Of a stretch of 54,946 nt of DNA, positions 36,240 to 44,851 are shown in pieces. Position numbers and translations under genes: made by a program. The stretch covers positions 1 to 54,946 of the forward strand of contig JAFDVS010000022.1 of NCBI GenBank assembly GCA_018268935.1, written 5' to 3'. The notes under the pieces are model-generated. The model did not search any database. It had not been told where the DNA came from and was given only the letters and a program-made list of their open reading frames with translations. The first letter of the stretch is position 1. Every line of letters starts with the position of its first letter. The DNA is from Acidobacteriota bacterium. GTDB taxonomy: Bacteria; Acidobacteriota; Terriglobia; Bryobacterales; Bryobacteraceae.

Positions 36240-37628
36240 ATGTTGTCTCGCCGGCAGTTTCTGGCCGCGGCCTCCATTCCCCTATGGGCCCAGGCTCGCA
36301 AACCGAATCTTGTTCTCATCGTTTCCGATGATCATCACTGGCAATGCCTGGGTGCGGCAGGCAATCCGAACATCCAGACGCCGAATCTGGATAGGTTGGC
36401 GGCGCGCGGCGTCCTGTTCACCGACGCCGTCATCTCCACTTCGCAATGCGCGCCAAGCAGAGGGATTCTCCTCTCCGGGCAGGAGAGCTATCAGAATGGC
36501 CTCGACAGCAACGGGCACACCGAATTTCGCAGCTTTCGCGGGGCCACGGTTGTCGAGCAGTTGCGCCGTGCCGGTTACGAGACCAGTCTCGTCGGCAAAT
36601 GGCACATCACACCAAGTCCGAAGGCGTGCGGATTTACAAAGGCGCCCGTGTGGATGCAGCCCGCGGCCATGCCTTATGTGAATCCGCCGCTGCGCCATGG
36701 TTTGGATGCCTCCGAAGATGCTCCGGAAACCGGTCTCACCACGGAAGTATTCACTCGCGAGGCGGTGAATGTCATCCGTCAAGCCAAACAGCCCTATCTG
36801 CTCTGGCTGACCTACAACGCCCCACACACTCCATGGACCGCAAGCGAACCATTCCGCAAGCTATATGAGGGCAAGAACGCGTCTCTCGCTCCGCCCGATC
36901 ACCCCAAGCCGCAACCCAATGCACGCACCGCGCCGCTGCAGAAGGCCCTCAAGAAGAAGGGGGGCGGGCCAGCCATGGTTCGCTCCGATGGCGTCTACGA
37001 TTGGGAAACCTACTATGCGGTGCTTTCTGAACTCGACGCCAACATCGGAAAGGTGATCGACGCATTGCAGGCCGCGGGCCAATGGGACAACACACTCATT
37101 CTGTTTCTGGGTGACAACGGCTTCCTCTGTGGAAGCAAAGGTCTGCAAGGGAAGGTGCAGCCCTGGGAAGCATCGATTCGCATCCCATTCCTCGCCTCCG
37201 GCGGCTTGGTGAAGGGTGGCCGGAAAAGTTCGGCGATGGTGGCTTCCGTGGATGTGCCGGCCACCTTGCTGGATTACGCCGGAGTCCGCCCCGCGCACAA
37301 GCTGTCCGGGCTCAGCCTCCGCCCTGCGCTCAACGGCGGCGCCTTCGCCCGCGATGCATCCTTTTCCTCCTGGAACGATGGCCGCGTGGAAGCGCTGTTT
37401 GCCAACCAGTCCGTTGAGCCGTACCGTGCCGTTCGCACGCAGAAGCTCAAGTACATTCTGTGGGAATCGGGCAAACAGGCGCTCTATCAACTCGACAACG
37501 ACCCCTTCGAGGAGAAGGATCTGGCGAACGACACACAGCACGCAGGCGCACTCAAGTCGATGCAGGCGCGGCTGCGCAGCCGCATGAAAGAAACCGCTGA
37601 CCCGGCCGTGGCTTGGTTTCGCTCTTAA
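36240..37628 (+). CDS. Sulfatase, N-sulfoglucosamine sulfohydrolase-like
   Basis: A 462-residue exported sulfatase with a twin-arginine-like signal (SRRQFLAAASIPLWAQA). The metal site LIVSDDHHWQ (D30, D31) and the signature C70-A-P-S-R74 then GILLSGQ are intact; TYNAPHTPW and GDNGFLCGSKGLQGK are typical of heparan-N-sulfatase-like members. It begins 23 bases after the receptor stop and is probably cotranscribed. It resembles the sulfatase at 39672 along its whole length, sharing the SDDHHxQCLGAAGNPxI block, so the two are paralogues that may act on different linkages of the same polymer. Its stop overlaps that of the convergent TIM-barrel gene by 4 bases. Confidence 0.92.
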   Translation: MLSRRQFLAAASIPLWAQARKPNLVLIVSDDHHWQCLGAAGNPNIQTPNLDRLAARGVLFTDAVISTSQCAPSRGILLSGQESYQNGLDSNGHTEFRSFRGATVVEQLRRAGYETSLVGKWHITPSPKACGFTKAPVWMQPAAMPYVNPPLRHGLDASEDAPETGLTTEVFTREAVNVIRQAKQPYLLWLTYNAPHTPWTASEPFRKLYEGKNASLAPPDHPKPQPNARTAPLQKALKKKGGGPAMVRSDGVYDWETYYAVLSELDANIGKVIDALQAAGQWDNTLILFLGDNGFLCGSKGLQGKVQPWEASIRIPFLASGGLVKGGRKSSAMVASVDVPATLLDYAGVRPAHKLSGLSLRPALNGGAFARDASFSSWNDGRVEALFANQSVEPYRAVRTQKLKYILWESGKQALYQLDNDPFEEKDLANDTQHAGALKSMQARLRSRMKETADPAVAWFRS

Positions 37629-38461
37629 CCCAATAGTGTTTTCAGGTACTCGCGCGCGTTCCGCACATTCTGCTCACGCGACACCCCAGGCACCGGGTTG
37701 CCTTCGAGTTCGGCAATCACCCAGCCTTGCCATTTCGCTTTCCGCAGTGCCGCCAGTGCGCTCTTTACATCGACATCGCCAGTGCCGATCGTCACTTGTG
37801 TATTGGCGTCGCCCTTCCAATCCTTCACGTGCACGGCAGCAATCCGCTTGTGATGCTCGACGCAGAATGGCGCTGCATTGACTCCAGCCCGCGCGGCGTG
37901 TCCCACGTCCACCAGAAGACGCACCGGGCAGTTGCGCAGAAGAAAACGGAACTCCTCAAAATTGTTCCGAGCCTCTTCCACGTGGTTGTGTACCAGCAAT
38001 TCCACGCCAGCCTTTCTGCAAACGCCGGCAAGACGCTCGATAGCCGCCGCCTTCGATTGCCACAGCGCCGGATCCTTCCCCGCGTTGGGGCTCAGCATCG
38101 CGTAGTGCCCGCCCAGAGCCATCACGCCCGCGGCCACGTGCGCAAAGAGTGCTTCCGCCTTCGTTACCTGCTCTGGCGTGTGCAGCGGCGCGCCTGCGTG
38201 CAGTCCGATCAATTCGAGTTTTCGCCTGGCAATCTCCGCCCGCAGCGGTGCAGGATTGGCAAAGCCCGCCTCCAGACTGATGTAGTTCGTCTCAAAGCCT
38301 GCGTATCCCGCCTCCGCCATGTCGTCGAGATACGCAAGGAACTGCTGCACATCGCGAGTCGGTGCGGCATAAGACCGGCTCTGGCAACCCACCCGGATCC
38401 GATCCGCAGCCGAAAGACTCGCGGTCGCGGTGCTCATTAGAAACGTTCTTCTTCTCATCAT
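37625..38461 (-). CDS. Sugar phosphate isomerase/epimerase-like TIM-barrel protein
   Basis: A 278-residue xylose-isomerase-like TIM barrel (AP endonuclease 2 fold), exported by a twin-arginine-like signal (MMRRRTFLMSTATASLSAA). Metal or substrate ligands fit the family: LIGLHAGAPLH, VELLVHNHVEE, RLLVDVGHAARAG and VIAELEGNPVPG near the C terminus. Such proteins isomerise or epimerise keto sugars, inositols or related compounds. Secretion of a barrel usually regarded as cytoplasmic is common in acidobacteria and planctomycetes. It is divergent from the dehydrogenase at 38505 over 43 AT-rich bases and convergent with the sulfatase. Confidence 0.8.
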   Translation of the reverse strand: MMRRRTFLMSTATASLSAADRIRVGCQSRSYAAPTRDVQQFLAYLDDMAEAGYAGFETNYISLEAGFANPAPLRAEIARRKLELIGLHAGAPLHTPEQVTKAEALFAHVAAGVMALGGHYAMLSPNAGKDPALWQSKAAAIERLAGVCRKAGVELLVHNHVEEARNNFEEFRFLLRNCPVRLLVDVGHAARAGVNAAPFCVEHHKRIAAVHVKDWKGDANTQVTIGTGDVDVKSALAALRKAKWQGWVIAELEGNPVPGVSREQNVRNAREYLKTLLG

Positions 38462-38504
38462 GCACGTTCGGATAATATTCTATAGATTCCTCTTCAGGAG
38501 CAAC

Positions 38505-39662
38505 ATGCAGCATTCGCGCCGCCGTTTTCTCAACTACCTTGCCGCCAGCCCTGCGCTCGCGCAGCAAGCTGCCCCGCCTGTGGCCGCTACGCCCGCAGAT
38601 GCACTCAATGTTCTGGACTTCGAAGCTGCCGCGCGCAAAGCGCTCCCACCGGCCCATTACGGATACCTGGCCGGAGGTGTGGATGATGACGTTACGCTCC
38701 GCGCCAATCGCCTGGGCTTTGAACGCCTGCAGATTCGCAGCCGCCGATTGATGGATGTTTCCAAAGTGGACATGGGCGTCGAACTATTCGGCCGCACCTG
38801 GGATACGCCGATCATCCTGGCGCCGGCCGGCAGCCTGAATGCATTTCATGCCGACGGGGAGATCGCTGTTGCCCGGGCCGCGGCAAAACGTAAAACTCTG
38901 CAGATCCTCTCCACCGTCACCACGTGTCCCGTCGAAGAGGTGAACAAGGCTCGCGGCGAGCCGGTCTGGTTCCAACTCTACGCGCCTCCCGATTGGGAGA
39001 AGACGAAGAAGTTGGTGGTCCGCGCCGAGGCCGCCGGCTGCCCTGTGCTGGCACTTACCGTAGATCGCCCAGGCCCGCGTAACTCGGAGACCGAATACCG
39101 CTTCAAGAAGCTTGACTCGCGCAATTGCCTGAGTTGTCACCCGACGGGACGCTTCTACGATCGCAAGCCCATGTTTGCCGGCATGGACATGGTGAATCAA
39201 AAGCACACAAATCCGGGAATGAATTGGCAGTTTGTGCAGCGCCTGCGAGACATCACGAAGATGAAGTTCATCCTCAAGGGAATCGAGGCAGCCGAGGACG
39301 CATCGCTCGCAGTGAAGGCCGGCGTGGATGGGCTCATCGTCTCCAATCACGGCGGCCGTGACAGCGACGCAGGGCGCGGTTCCATCGACGCGCTCCCTGA
39401 AGTGGTTGCCGCTGTTGGCGGGCGCATCCCCGTGCTGATGGATGGAGGCATCCGCCGGGGCACGGATATTTACAAAGCCCTAGCGCTGGGCGCTCGCGCC
39501 ATTTGCATCGGACGCCCGTATCTGTGGGGTTTGAGCGCATTCGGCCAGCCGGGCGTGGAACGCGTCATTGAGATCCTCACCCAGGAACTCGACCTCATTC
39601 TGCGCGCCGCCGGGACGCCGCGAATCGCCGCCATCAACTCCGGCTCCATTGTTCGCCGCTGA
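38505..39662 (+). CDS. FMN-dependent alpha-hydroxy-acid dehydrogenase with internal CxxCH motif
   Basis: A 385-residue member of the L-lactate/glycolate oxidase family. It has a twin-arginine-like signal (SRRRFLNYLAASPALAQQ). Catalytic residues of the family are all present: Y54 (HYGYLAGG), Y159 (FQLYAPP), D187 (LTVDRPG), K258 (FILKGI), H282 and R285 (SNHGGRD). In the variable loop, where homologues differ most, it holds C208-L-S-C211-H212, a perfect c-type haem-binding motif. ATG at 38505 has CAGGAG 4 bases upstream; an open stretch to 38430 lacks a signal. It is followed after 9 bases by a sulfatase, so both are probably one operon. Confidence 0.88.
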   Translation: MQHSRRRFLNYLAASPALAQQAAPPVAATPADALNVLDFEAAARKALPPAHYGYLAGGVDDDVTLRANRLGFERLQIRSRRLMDVSKVDMGVELFGRTWDTPIILAPAGSLNAFHADGEIAVARAAAKRKTLQILSTVTTCPVEEVNKARGEPVWFQLYAPPDWEKTKKLVVRAEAAGCPVLALTVDRPGPRNSETEYRFKKLDSRNCLSCHPTGRFYDRKPMFAGMDMVNQKHTNPGMNWQFVQRLRDITKMKFILKGIEAAEDASLAVKAGVDGLIVSNHGGRDSDAGRGSIDALPEVVAAVGGRIPVLMDGGIRRGTDIYKALALGARAICIGRPYLWGLSAFGQPGVERVIEILTQELDLILRAAGTPRIAAINSGSIVRR

Positions 39663-39671
39663 AAGGAAAAC

Positions 39672-40982
39672 ATGCTGACTCGCCGTGAACTTCTCCTCGC
39701 CTCATTAACCGTTGCACCACTTCGCGCGGCCTCGAAGCCGAACATCGTTTTCGTCTTCAGCGACGATCACCATTTTCAGTGCCTGGGCGCAGCGGGGAAT
39801 CCGCACATTCACACGCCCAATCTCGACCGGCTGGCGAAGGATGGCGTTTTCTTCACCAACGGCATCATCAGCACATCGCAGTGCGCTCCCAGCCGCGGCA
39901 TCATGCTCACGGGCCGCGAGATCTATCAAACCGGCCTCATCAGTAACGGCCAGATCCGGTTCCAGCACAACGTGAATCCAACCGCCATTGCGCAACTGGC
40001 GCAAGCTGGCTACGACACCATTCACGTCGGGAAGTGGCACATTGGCCCGGAACCCGGCGAGTGCGGATTCGCTCGATCCCCCCTCTGGCTGCGCGGCGGA
40101 GGCAGCGTCTATCGCGATCCCAAACTGCGCCGCGGCCAGCAGGGGAAAGACGAAACCGTGCCCGGCCATATTACTGACCTGTTCACCGATGCCGCCATCG
40201 CCGCTACGAAGGAAGCAAAGCAGCCGTTCTTTCTCTGGCTAACCTATAATGCGCCACACACACCTTTGTACGCTACGGAAAAATACCGCCGTCACTATGA
40301 AGGGAAAGACAGCCAGCAGATCGCTCCGCCGCTTCATCCTCCCGGAGGCAGCAGGTTCGATTGGATCACCTACTACTCTGTCATCACTCACCTGGATGAA
40401 GCCGTTGGGCGCTTGGTTGCTGCCCTAAAGGCTCAAGGTCAATGGGAGAACACGGTCCTGTTCTTCATCGGGGATAACGGCTACATGGCCGGCACCCGCA
40501 ATTGGAAAGGAAAGGTCTATCAGTGGGATGAGTCGGTGCGCGTTCCTTACTTCGTCTCCGGCGGCGCGGTGAAAGGACGTGGCAAGGTGGACGACCCTGT
40601 GGCCAGTGTGGATGCGGTGGCTACGTGGCTCGATGTCGCCGGCATCAAACCGGCCCACGCATTGGCTGGACGCAGCCTGCGCAGTTATCTCGAAACTGGC
40701 AAGGGCAAACTGGATGCCGCGTTCAGTTCGTGGGATGATCCGCGTGCCGAAGGGTTGTCCGCAAAGGTGGCCATTGAGCCTTATCGCCTCATCCGCACGA
40801 AGCGCCACAAACTGGTGGTCTTTGCATCAAAAAAGCAAAGCCTCTTCGATTGCGTGGCCGATCCCGGGGAAACCAACGATTTGATCGCGGACAGCAAACT
40901 GCAATCTGTTCGCGATGATCTGCGCAAGAAACTACGGGCGCGCATGCAGGCAACGTCCGATCACGCCATCGCCTGGCTTTGA
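39672..40982 (+). CDS. Sulfatase, N-sulfoglucosamine sulfohydrolase-like
   Basis: A 436-residue exported sulfatase with an RR-containing signal (TRRELLLASLTVAPLRAA). D31-D32 (FVFSDDHHFQ) and C71-A-P-S-R75 GIMLTG form the metal and formylglycine site; TYNAPHTPL and GDNGYMAGTRNWKGK follow as in the paralogue at 36240. AAAGGAAAAC precedes ATG 39672, 9 bases after the dehydrogenase stop, so they are cotranscribed. Its stop directly touches the stop of the convergent CorA-like gene. Confidence 0.92.
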   Translation: MLTRRELLLASLTVAPLRAASKPNIVFVFSDDHHFQCLGAAGNPHIHTPNLDRLAKDGVFFTNGIISTSQCAPSRGIMLTGREIYQTGLISNGQIRFQHNVNPTAIAQLAQAGYDTIHVGKWHIGPEPGECGFARSPLWLRGGGSVYRDPKLRRGQQGKDETVPGHITDLFTDAAIAATKEAKQPFFLWLTYNAPHTPLYATEKYRRHYEGKDSQQIAPPLHPPGGSRFDWITYYSVITHLDEAVGRLVAALKAQGQWENTVLFFIGDNGYMAGTRNWKGKVYQWDESVRVPYFVSGGAVKGRGKVDDPVASVDAVATWLDVAGIKPAHALAGRSLRSYLETGKGKLDAAFSSWDDPRAEGLSAKVAIEPYRLIRTKRHKLVVFASKKQSLFDCVADPGETNDLIADSKLQSVRDDLRKKLRARMQATSDHAIAWL

Positions 40983-42647
40983 TCAGAAGTTCGGCCTTCC
41001 GCTCTTACGCGGCAGGAGAATTGTCTTATAGTCGCTCCAGTTTGATACCACCACATAGGCCCCGAACGCCAGGGCGCCGAACGCCAGCAGCACCACGCCC
41101 GTGACGGAAGCGTAGTGTACCCATGGAGCTCGCGGATCCGCATCGAAGAATATCTTGGCGAACTCCCGCCCGAAGTTCATTCCAAAGAAGCCCGTGAGGA
41201 TCGCCCCGGCGCCGAAGATCAGGCTCAACATCGCCAAGCGGTTCACCGCATCCGTGTTTCGGAACTGGAAATAGGTGTGCATGGAAGCGTTGAGCTTCTC
41301 CACCTCTTCCTCGATCTCTTCCTTCATCACTTGGGTGCGGTATTCACGGCACTGCAGCAGGAAGTGATCGATTTCTTCCTCCTTGTTCGCCAGTTCGTCG
41401 AAATACCAGTAGTTCGCGAAATGAAGAAAGTCTGCTCGCAGGTCATTCGCCAATTGAATGTTCTCGAGTGAGAGCTTCCCATCCTGCTGATCGAGGTACA
41501 GGATCTTCGACACCTGTGCGCTGATCTCGGCAAAATGCAGCAGCGTTGCCCGGTAGAACAACGCAACCATGGCCATCAAATAGTACCGTCCGTCGAACAT
41601 GCGGTGTATCAAGAAACCTTCGCGCAGCTCGTGCTCGTCGCAATCGAAGTTGCCGATGCACACCGTGATGTTGGAATAGCTGGTGGCGCCGTAGTAAGTC
41701 CCCTGATGCGCCCACCGCGTGTACAACTGGCGCATCATCTGCTGACGTACGAAATATTTGTCATAGCGGTAGTCGTCGCCATCGCGATCGACAAACAGAA
41801 AGCGGCTGAGCAGGATCCGGTATTCCTCGCTGGCGACGTAGTTTTCCGGAAGCGTGGAGGGATCGAGCGCGGCATACGTAAACACGATCATCCGCTCATC
41901 CAGCACCGGCTCAAATTCATCTTTGTCGTAATCGGCGAAGTAAAGCAGAGAGGTGATCGTCTTCGACAAAGGCGGCAGAAACCCCTGCATCCCGGTGCAA
42001 TCCGCAAAATGCTCCTCGGCCAGAACATGATCCTTGCCATCGCGATCCTGCAGGATCGCAAAGCGGGAAGGGAAGCGGCCCTCACGAATCTGCCTGCTCG
42101 AAGACGGGTACACCTTGCGCATCGTCTCGTTGATCCAGAGCGCCTGCGCCACCGGCAGTTTGTACGCTTCTACTCCCAGTGTGAGAATGCCGATTCCGTT
42201 GGCAAATAGAAACAACCGCAAGTCGGTGATCTGAACACGCGCTGAACGCCCCTTGTTGTCCTGCGCTTCCAAAAACAGCCGTTTCTCATCCAGAGGGATG
42301 TGATAACACCGCAACAGCGACTCACCCGACTCCGGTGTTCCCGCGCTGTCGAAGAACACTCTGCGCACAAACGGATGGAAGAAGACCATGTCCTGATACG
42401 CGGGCGAGTCCATATCGAACCGCGTATAGGCTGCCCTCTTCCATCCGCCAATATTCGCTACCAGAGGTGAATCCGCTGCATTGTGATGTGCGGCGATCCA
42501 ATCATCCAGGCCATCGATCCAATGTGTTGTTGATGACCACGCCCCACTGTGATTGGTCTGAACCGCCCGCTTATCAATGGAGAAAGGGAACAGGAAGTAC
42601 GTGTGCAGGTGCAGAACGTCTACCGGGGTTCCCTCTCGAAATGCCAT
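40983..42647 (-). CDS. CorA-like membrane protein with a very large N-terminal domain
   Basis: A 554-residue protein. The C terminus has the CorA arrangement: a long helix (LNASMHTYFQFRNTDAVNRL), a first transmembrane helix ending in G-M-N (FFGMNFG, GMN at 489-491) and a second transmembrane helix at about 509-535, as in pentameric magnesium channels. The N-terminal soluble part is about 470 residues, roughly twice the usual CorA cytoplasmic domain, and holds HFLLQCREYRTQVMKEEIEEEVEKL coiled coil before the membrane. Metal transport is likely by motif, but the extra domain may sense something else. A -10 element lies 8 bases before the start. Confidence 0.75.
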   Translation of the reverse strand: MAFREGTPVDVLHLHTYFLFPFSIDKRAVQTNHSGAWSSTTHWIDGLDDWIAAHHNAADSPLVANIGGWKRAAYTRFDMDSPAYQDMVFFHPFVRRVFFDSAGTPESGESLLRCYHIPLDEKRLFLEAQDNKGRSARVQITDLRLFLFANGIGILTLGVEAYKLPVAQALWINETMRKVYPSSSRQIREGRFPSRFAILQDRDGKDHVLAEEHFADCTGMQGFLPPLSKTITSLLYFADYDKDEFEPVLDERMIVFTYAALDPSTLPENYVASEEYRILLSRFLFVDRDGDDYRYDKYFVRQQMMRQLYTRWAHQGTYYGATSYSNITVCIGNFDCDEHELREGFLIHRMFDGRYYLMAMVALFYRATLLHFAEISAQVSKILYLDQQDGKLSLENIQLANDLRADFLHFANYWYFDELANKEEEIDHFLLQCREYRTQVMKEEIEEEVEKLNASMHTYFQFRNTDAVNRLAMLSLIFGAGAILTGFFGMNFGREFAKIFFDADPRAPWVHYASVTGVVLLAFGALAFGAYVVVSNWSDYKTILLPRKSGRPNF

Positions 42648-42655
42648 CGCGGCTC

Positions 42656-42661
42656 ATTATA
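42656..42661 (-). promoter_or_regulatory. Consensus -10 element of the CorA-like gene
   Basis: The minus strand reads TATAAT, a perfect -10, ending 8 bases before ATG 42647, so the transcript would begin about 2 bases upstream of the start codon. The -35 position reads GGCGGT and is poor; activation by another factor is possible. Confidence 0.5.
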
Positions 42662-42687
42662 GCGGTTCCCTGGCCGTCACCGCCGTT

Positions 42688-44433
42688 CTACACAGCCGGG
42701 GGAGGTGGCGGAGGCGGCGCTCCATCCGACAGAGTGAAGTTGATATCCACCATCGTCAACACCGATACAGGATTGCCATTCAGCAGCGTTGGCTGGTACT
42801 CCCATTGCCGTACTCCATCCAAAGCGGCCTGCACCAGCATGGGGTGCCCCGAAACCAGTTCGATATTGGACACCTTGCCGTCCGGGGCGATGGTGACACT
42901 GAAGCGCACCGTGCCTTGGATTCGCGCTGCCTTTGCCTCTGGTGGGTAGACTACCTTGCCCTTCTTCACCAGCTTTGCCGATTGCACATTACCGCCGATT
43001 CGAATGGTCTGCGGCGTTGTGGAGATGCGTAGCACCTGATCTTCAGTGAATGAGACGCTGTACCCAGATGCGACTTCCGTCACGGCCCGCTGGATCTCCT
43101 TCACCGTATCGGCGTAGAGCGTTTCACCCTCCTTCACCGGCAGCCGCGGCAGCATTCTTGCCTGCACTTCCGCCGGCACCTTGTCGAACTCCACGCGTCG
43201 CAGAGCACCTAGCGCCAGCCGCTCTCCGGAGTCCTTCACCAGGCTGAACGTCATATCCACTTCCGAACGGGTAGGATAGCCTCCCGCTTCAAACTGCCAC
43301 TGTAGTACCGACTGCATCGCTGCACGCCGCAACTCCTCTGGCCCGCTCAGCACTTTCGCATCGGAAACCACGCCGCGCGCATCGATGTTCACTTCCATCG
43401 AGACCACGCCCTCGATCCCCTTCACTTTGGCGATCGGCGGATACTCGGCTCGCACTTTGTGCAGCACCTTTGGCCCGCTCTTCGGCGTTCCTTCGCTGCT
43501 GGCCCCACGGCTCTCCTGAGCGCGTGCCTTCATCGGGAGTATTGTCGACACCATCACTCCCGCCAGCCCCAGCACTGCTGCGCTCGCTGTCAGTGTCATG
43601 GCCATTCGCTTCGCATTCATTGGATTCACCTCTTTCAGGATTGTGGCCACGCGTTGGGCCAGTTGACGTTTGCGCAGAAACAATGGCGCGGGCACGAAGT
43701 CAGCCGATGGCTTCAATCCTGCCGCAGCCAGCAATGTCTGCAGATAAGCTTCCCTGTTCCCCGTTTCCCGGATGGCTTCCATGTCCACCACTTGCTCCCG
43801 CTCCAGCTCGATGCGATGCAGTAGGAACCACACCGCCGGATGAAACCACAGCACAGCTCGCAACACCTCTTCGCTCACCGCGTACAACCAGTCATTGCGC
43901 CGCACATGCGCCAGTTCATGAGCAATCACAGATTGCCGCTCCGCGTCACTCATGTGAGGAAAATCTTCCGGCAGCAAAACGACCGGACGCAGCCAGCCGA
44001 ATGTCACCGGAGTGGCCAATTCCCCACAAACGCGGAACTCTGCTTCGTGCCAGGAACCCTGCATCGGCTGCGAACGCCGCCGGTACAGTGCGATTCGCAC
44101 GACCCCTAATGCCAGCCGCCCCAGGAACAATGCGGTTCCCGCCGCCAGAATCCCGGCGAGGACTTCCACCCACGGCACCGGCCTTGCCACCGGAGCCGTG
44201 GGCGTGTTCCACGCTCGAGCCATTCCTACCGTAATAGACACCGGATCCTCTTCCGGAGTTTCCCAACGCCCGAAAAACGGCAAAATTAAAGCCAAAAGCA
44301 GTGTCAATTGCCAGTGCAACAGGCGAGCGCGCGGATCGGTCTTCTTGAGGAACAGCGCCACCAACGATGCCGCCATAACCACCACACCAAACTGCGCGGA
44401 GTACAGAAGCAGGTTTTGCATGTAGAACGTCAT
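42688..44433 (-). CDS. M56 (BlaR1/MecR1-like) membrane peptidase with two TonB C-terminal domains
   Basis: A 581-residue sensor-protease-like protein. Four hydrophobic segments lie in the first 290 residues; the zinc site H172-E-L-A-H176 follows segment 2, with further acidic residues at ELEREQVVDMEA (209-219). After a membrane segment at about 282-302 the protein has two TonB C-terminal-type domains (about 325-410 and 490-572) that would sit in the periplasm and end in a poly-Pro tail. In BlaR1 the same place holds the penicillin sensor; here the sensor is replaced by TonB-like domains. It overlaps the blaI-like gene by 4 bases. It probably cleaves or inactivates that repressor on an envelope signal. 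Confidence 0.88.
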   Translation of the reverse strand: MTFYMQNLLLYSAQFGVVVMAASLVALFLKKTDPRARLLHWQLTLLLALILPFFGRWETPEEDPVSITVGMARAWNTPTAPVARPVPWVEVLAGILAAGTALFLGRLALGVVRIALYRRRSQPMQGSWHEAEFRVCGELATPVTFGWLRPVVLLPEDFPHMSDAERQSVIAHELAHVRRNDWLYAVSEEVLRAVLWFHPAVWFLLHRIELEREQVVDMEAIRETGNREAYLQTLLAAAGLKPSADFVPAPLFLRKRQLAQRVATILKEVNPMNAKRMAMTLTASAAVLGLAGVMVSTILPMKARAQESRGASSEGTPKSGPKVLHKVRAEYPPIAKVKGIEGVVSMEVNIDARGVVSDAKVLSGPEELRRAAMQSVLQWQFEAGGYPTRSEVDMTFSLVKDSGERLALGALRRVEFDKVPAEVQARMLPRLPVKEGETLYADTVKEIQRAVTEVASGYSVSFTEDQVLRISTTPQTIRIGGNVQSAKLVKKGKVVYPPEAKAARIQGTVRFSVTIAPDGKVSNIELVSGHPMLVQAALDGVRQWEYQPTLLNGNPVSVLTMVDINFTLSDGAPPPPPPPAV

Positions 44434-44810
44434 GGCCGCCTCCGTTCCTTTAACATGCGCTCAATTTCGGCGATTTCCATGTCGGAAAGGTGGCGTTCTT
44501 CCACCAGGTGCATCACCAGCGGTTCCGCGGAACCATTGAACACACGCTCCACGAAATCGCGTACCATGTTCCGGATCACTGCCGATTTCGGCTTCGTGGG
44601 TTTGTACACGTGCGCCTTATCGTCGGACCGCTTCTTCAGGTGGCCCTTCTGTTCCAGAATCTTCATCATCGTCATGACGGTGGTGTACGCCACTTTGCGG
44701 TGTTCGAGAAGTGTCTCGTAAACATCCCGTACGGTGGCTTCCTCACGCGCCCAGACGATCTTCATGATCTCCAGTTCCTGCTCGGTGAGAGTCGTCGTTC
44801 GCTGCCTCAT
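44430..44810 (-). CDS. BlaI/MecI-type winged-helix repressor
   Basis: A 126-residue repressor. The winged-helix domain (residues 7-75, EQELEIMKIVW then TTVMTMMKILEQKGHL and KRSDDKAHVYKPT) and a C-terminal dimer helix region are typical of BlaI/MecI/CopY. In the classical system an M56 receptor protease destroys it on ligand sensing and releases the operon. The downstream M56 gene overlaps by 4 bases (ATGA). ATG 44810 lies inside the inverted repeat at 44806-44829, so the gene is almost certainly autoregulated. No beta-lactamase is in the window, so the regulon is unknown. Confidence 0.93.
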   Translation of the reverse strand: MRQRTTTLTEQELEIMKIVWAREEATVRDVYETLLEHRKVAYTTVMTMMKILEQKGHLKKRSDDKAHVYKPTKPKSAVIRNMVRDFVERVFNGSAEPLVMHLVEERHLSDMEIAEIERMLKERRRP

Positions 44811-44845
44811 ACTAATTTTTTAGTATGAGTCTGTTAGTATGTCAA
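44806..44845 (-). promoter_or_regulatory. Leaderless promoter and BlaI-type operator
   Basis: Read on the minus strand, TTGACA (44845-44840) and TAAAAA (44822-44817) are 17 bases apart; the predicted start falls on the A of ATG 44810, so the mRNA is leaderless. On the plus strand CTCATACTAA (44806-44815) and TTAGTATGAG (44820-44829) form a perfect 10-base inverted repeat that covers the -10 and start codon, and a further half-site TTAGTATG lies at 44834-44841, 14 bases on. This is the expected layout for a repressor that blocks polymerase, with BlaI-like dimers as the natural binder. Confidence 0.7.
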
Positions 44846-44851
44846 GAGAAA

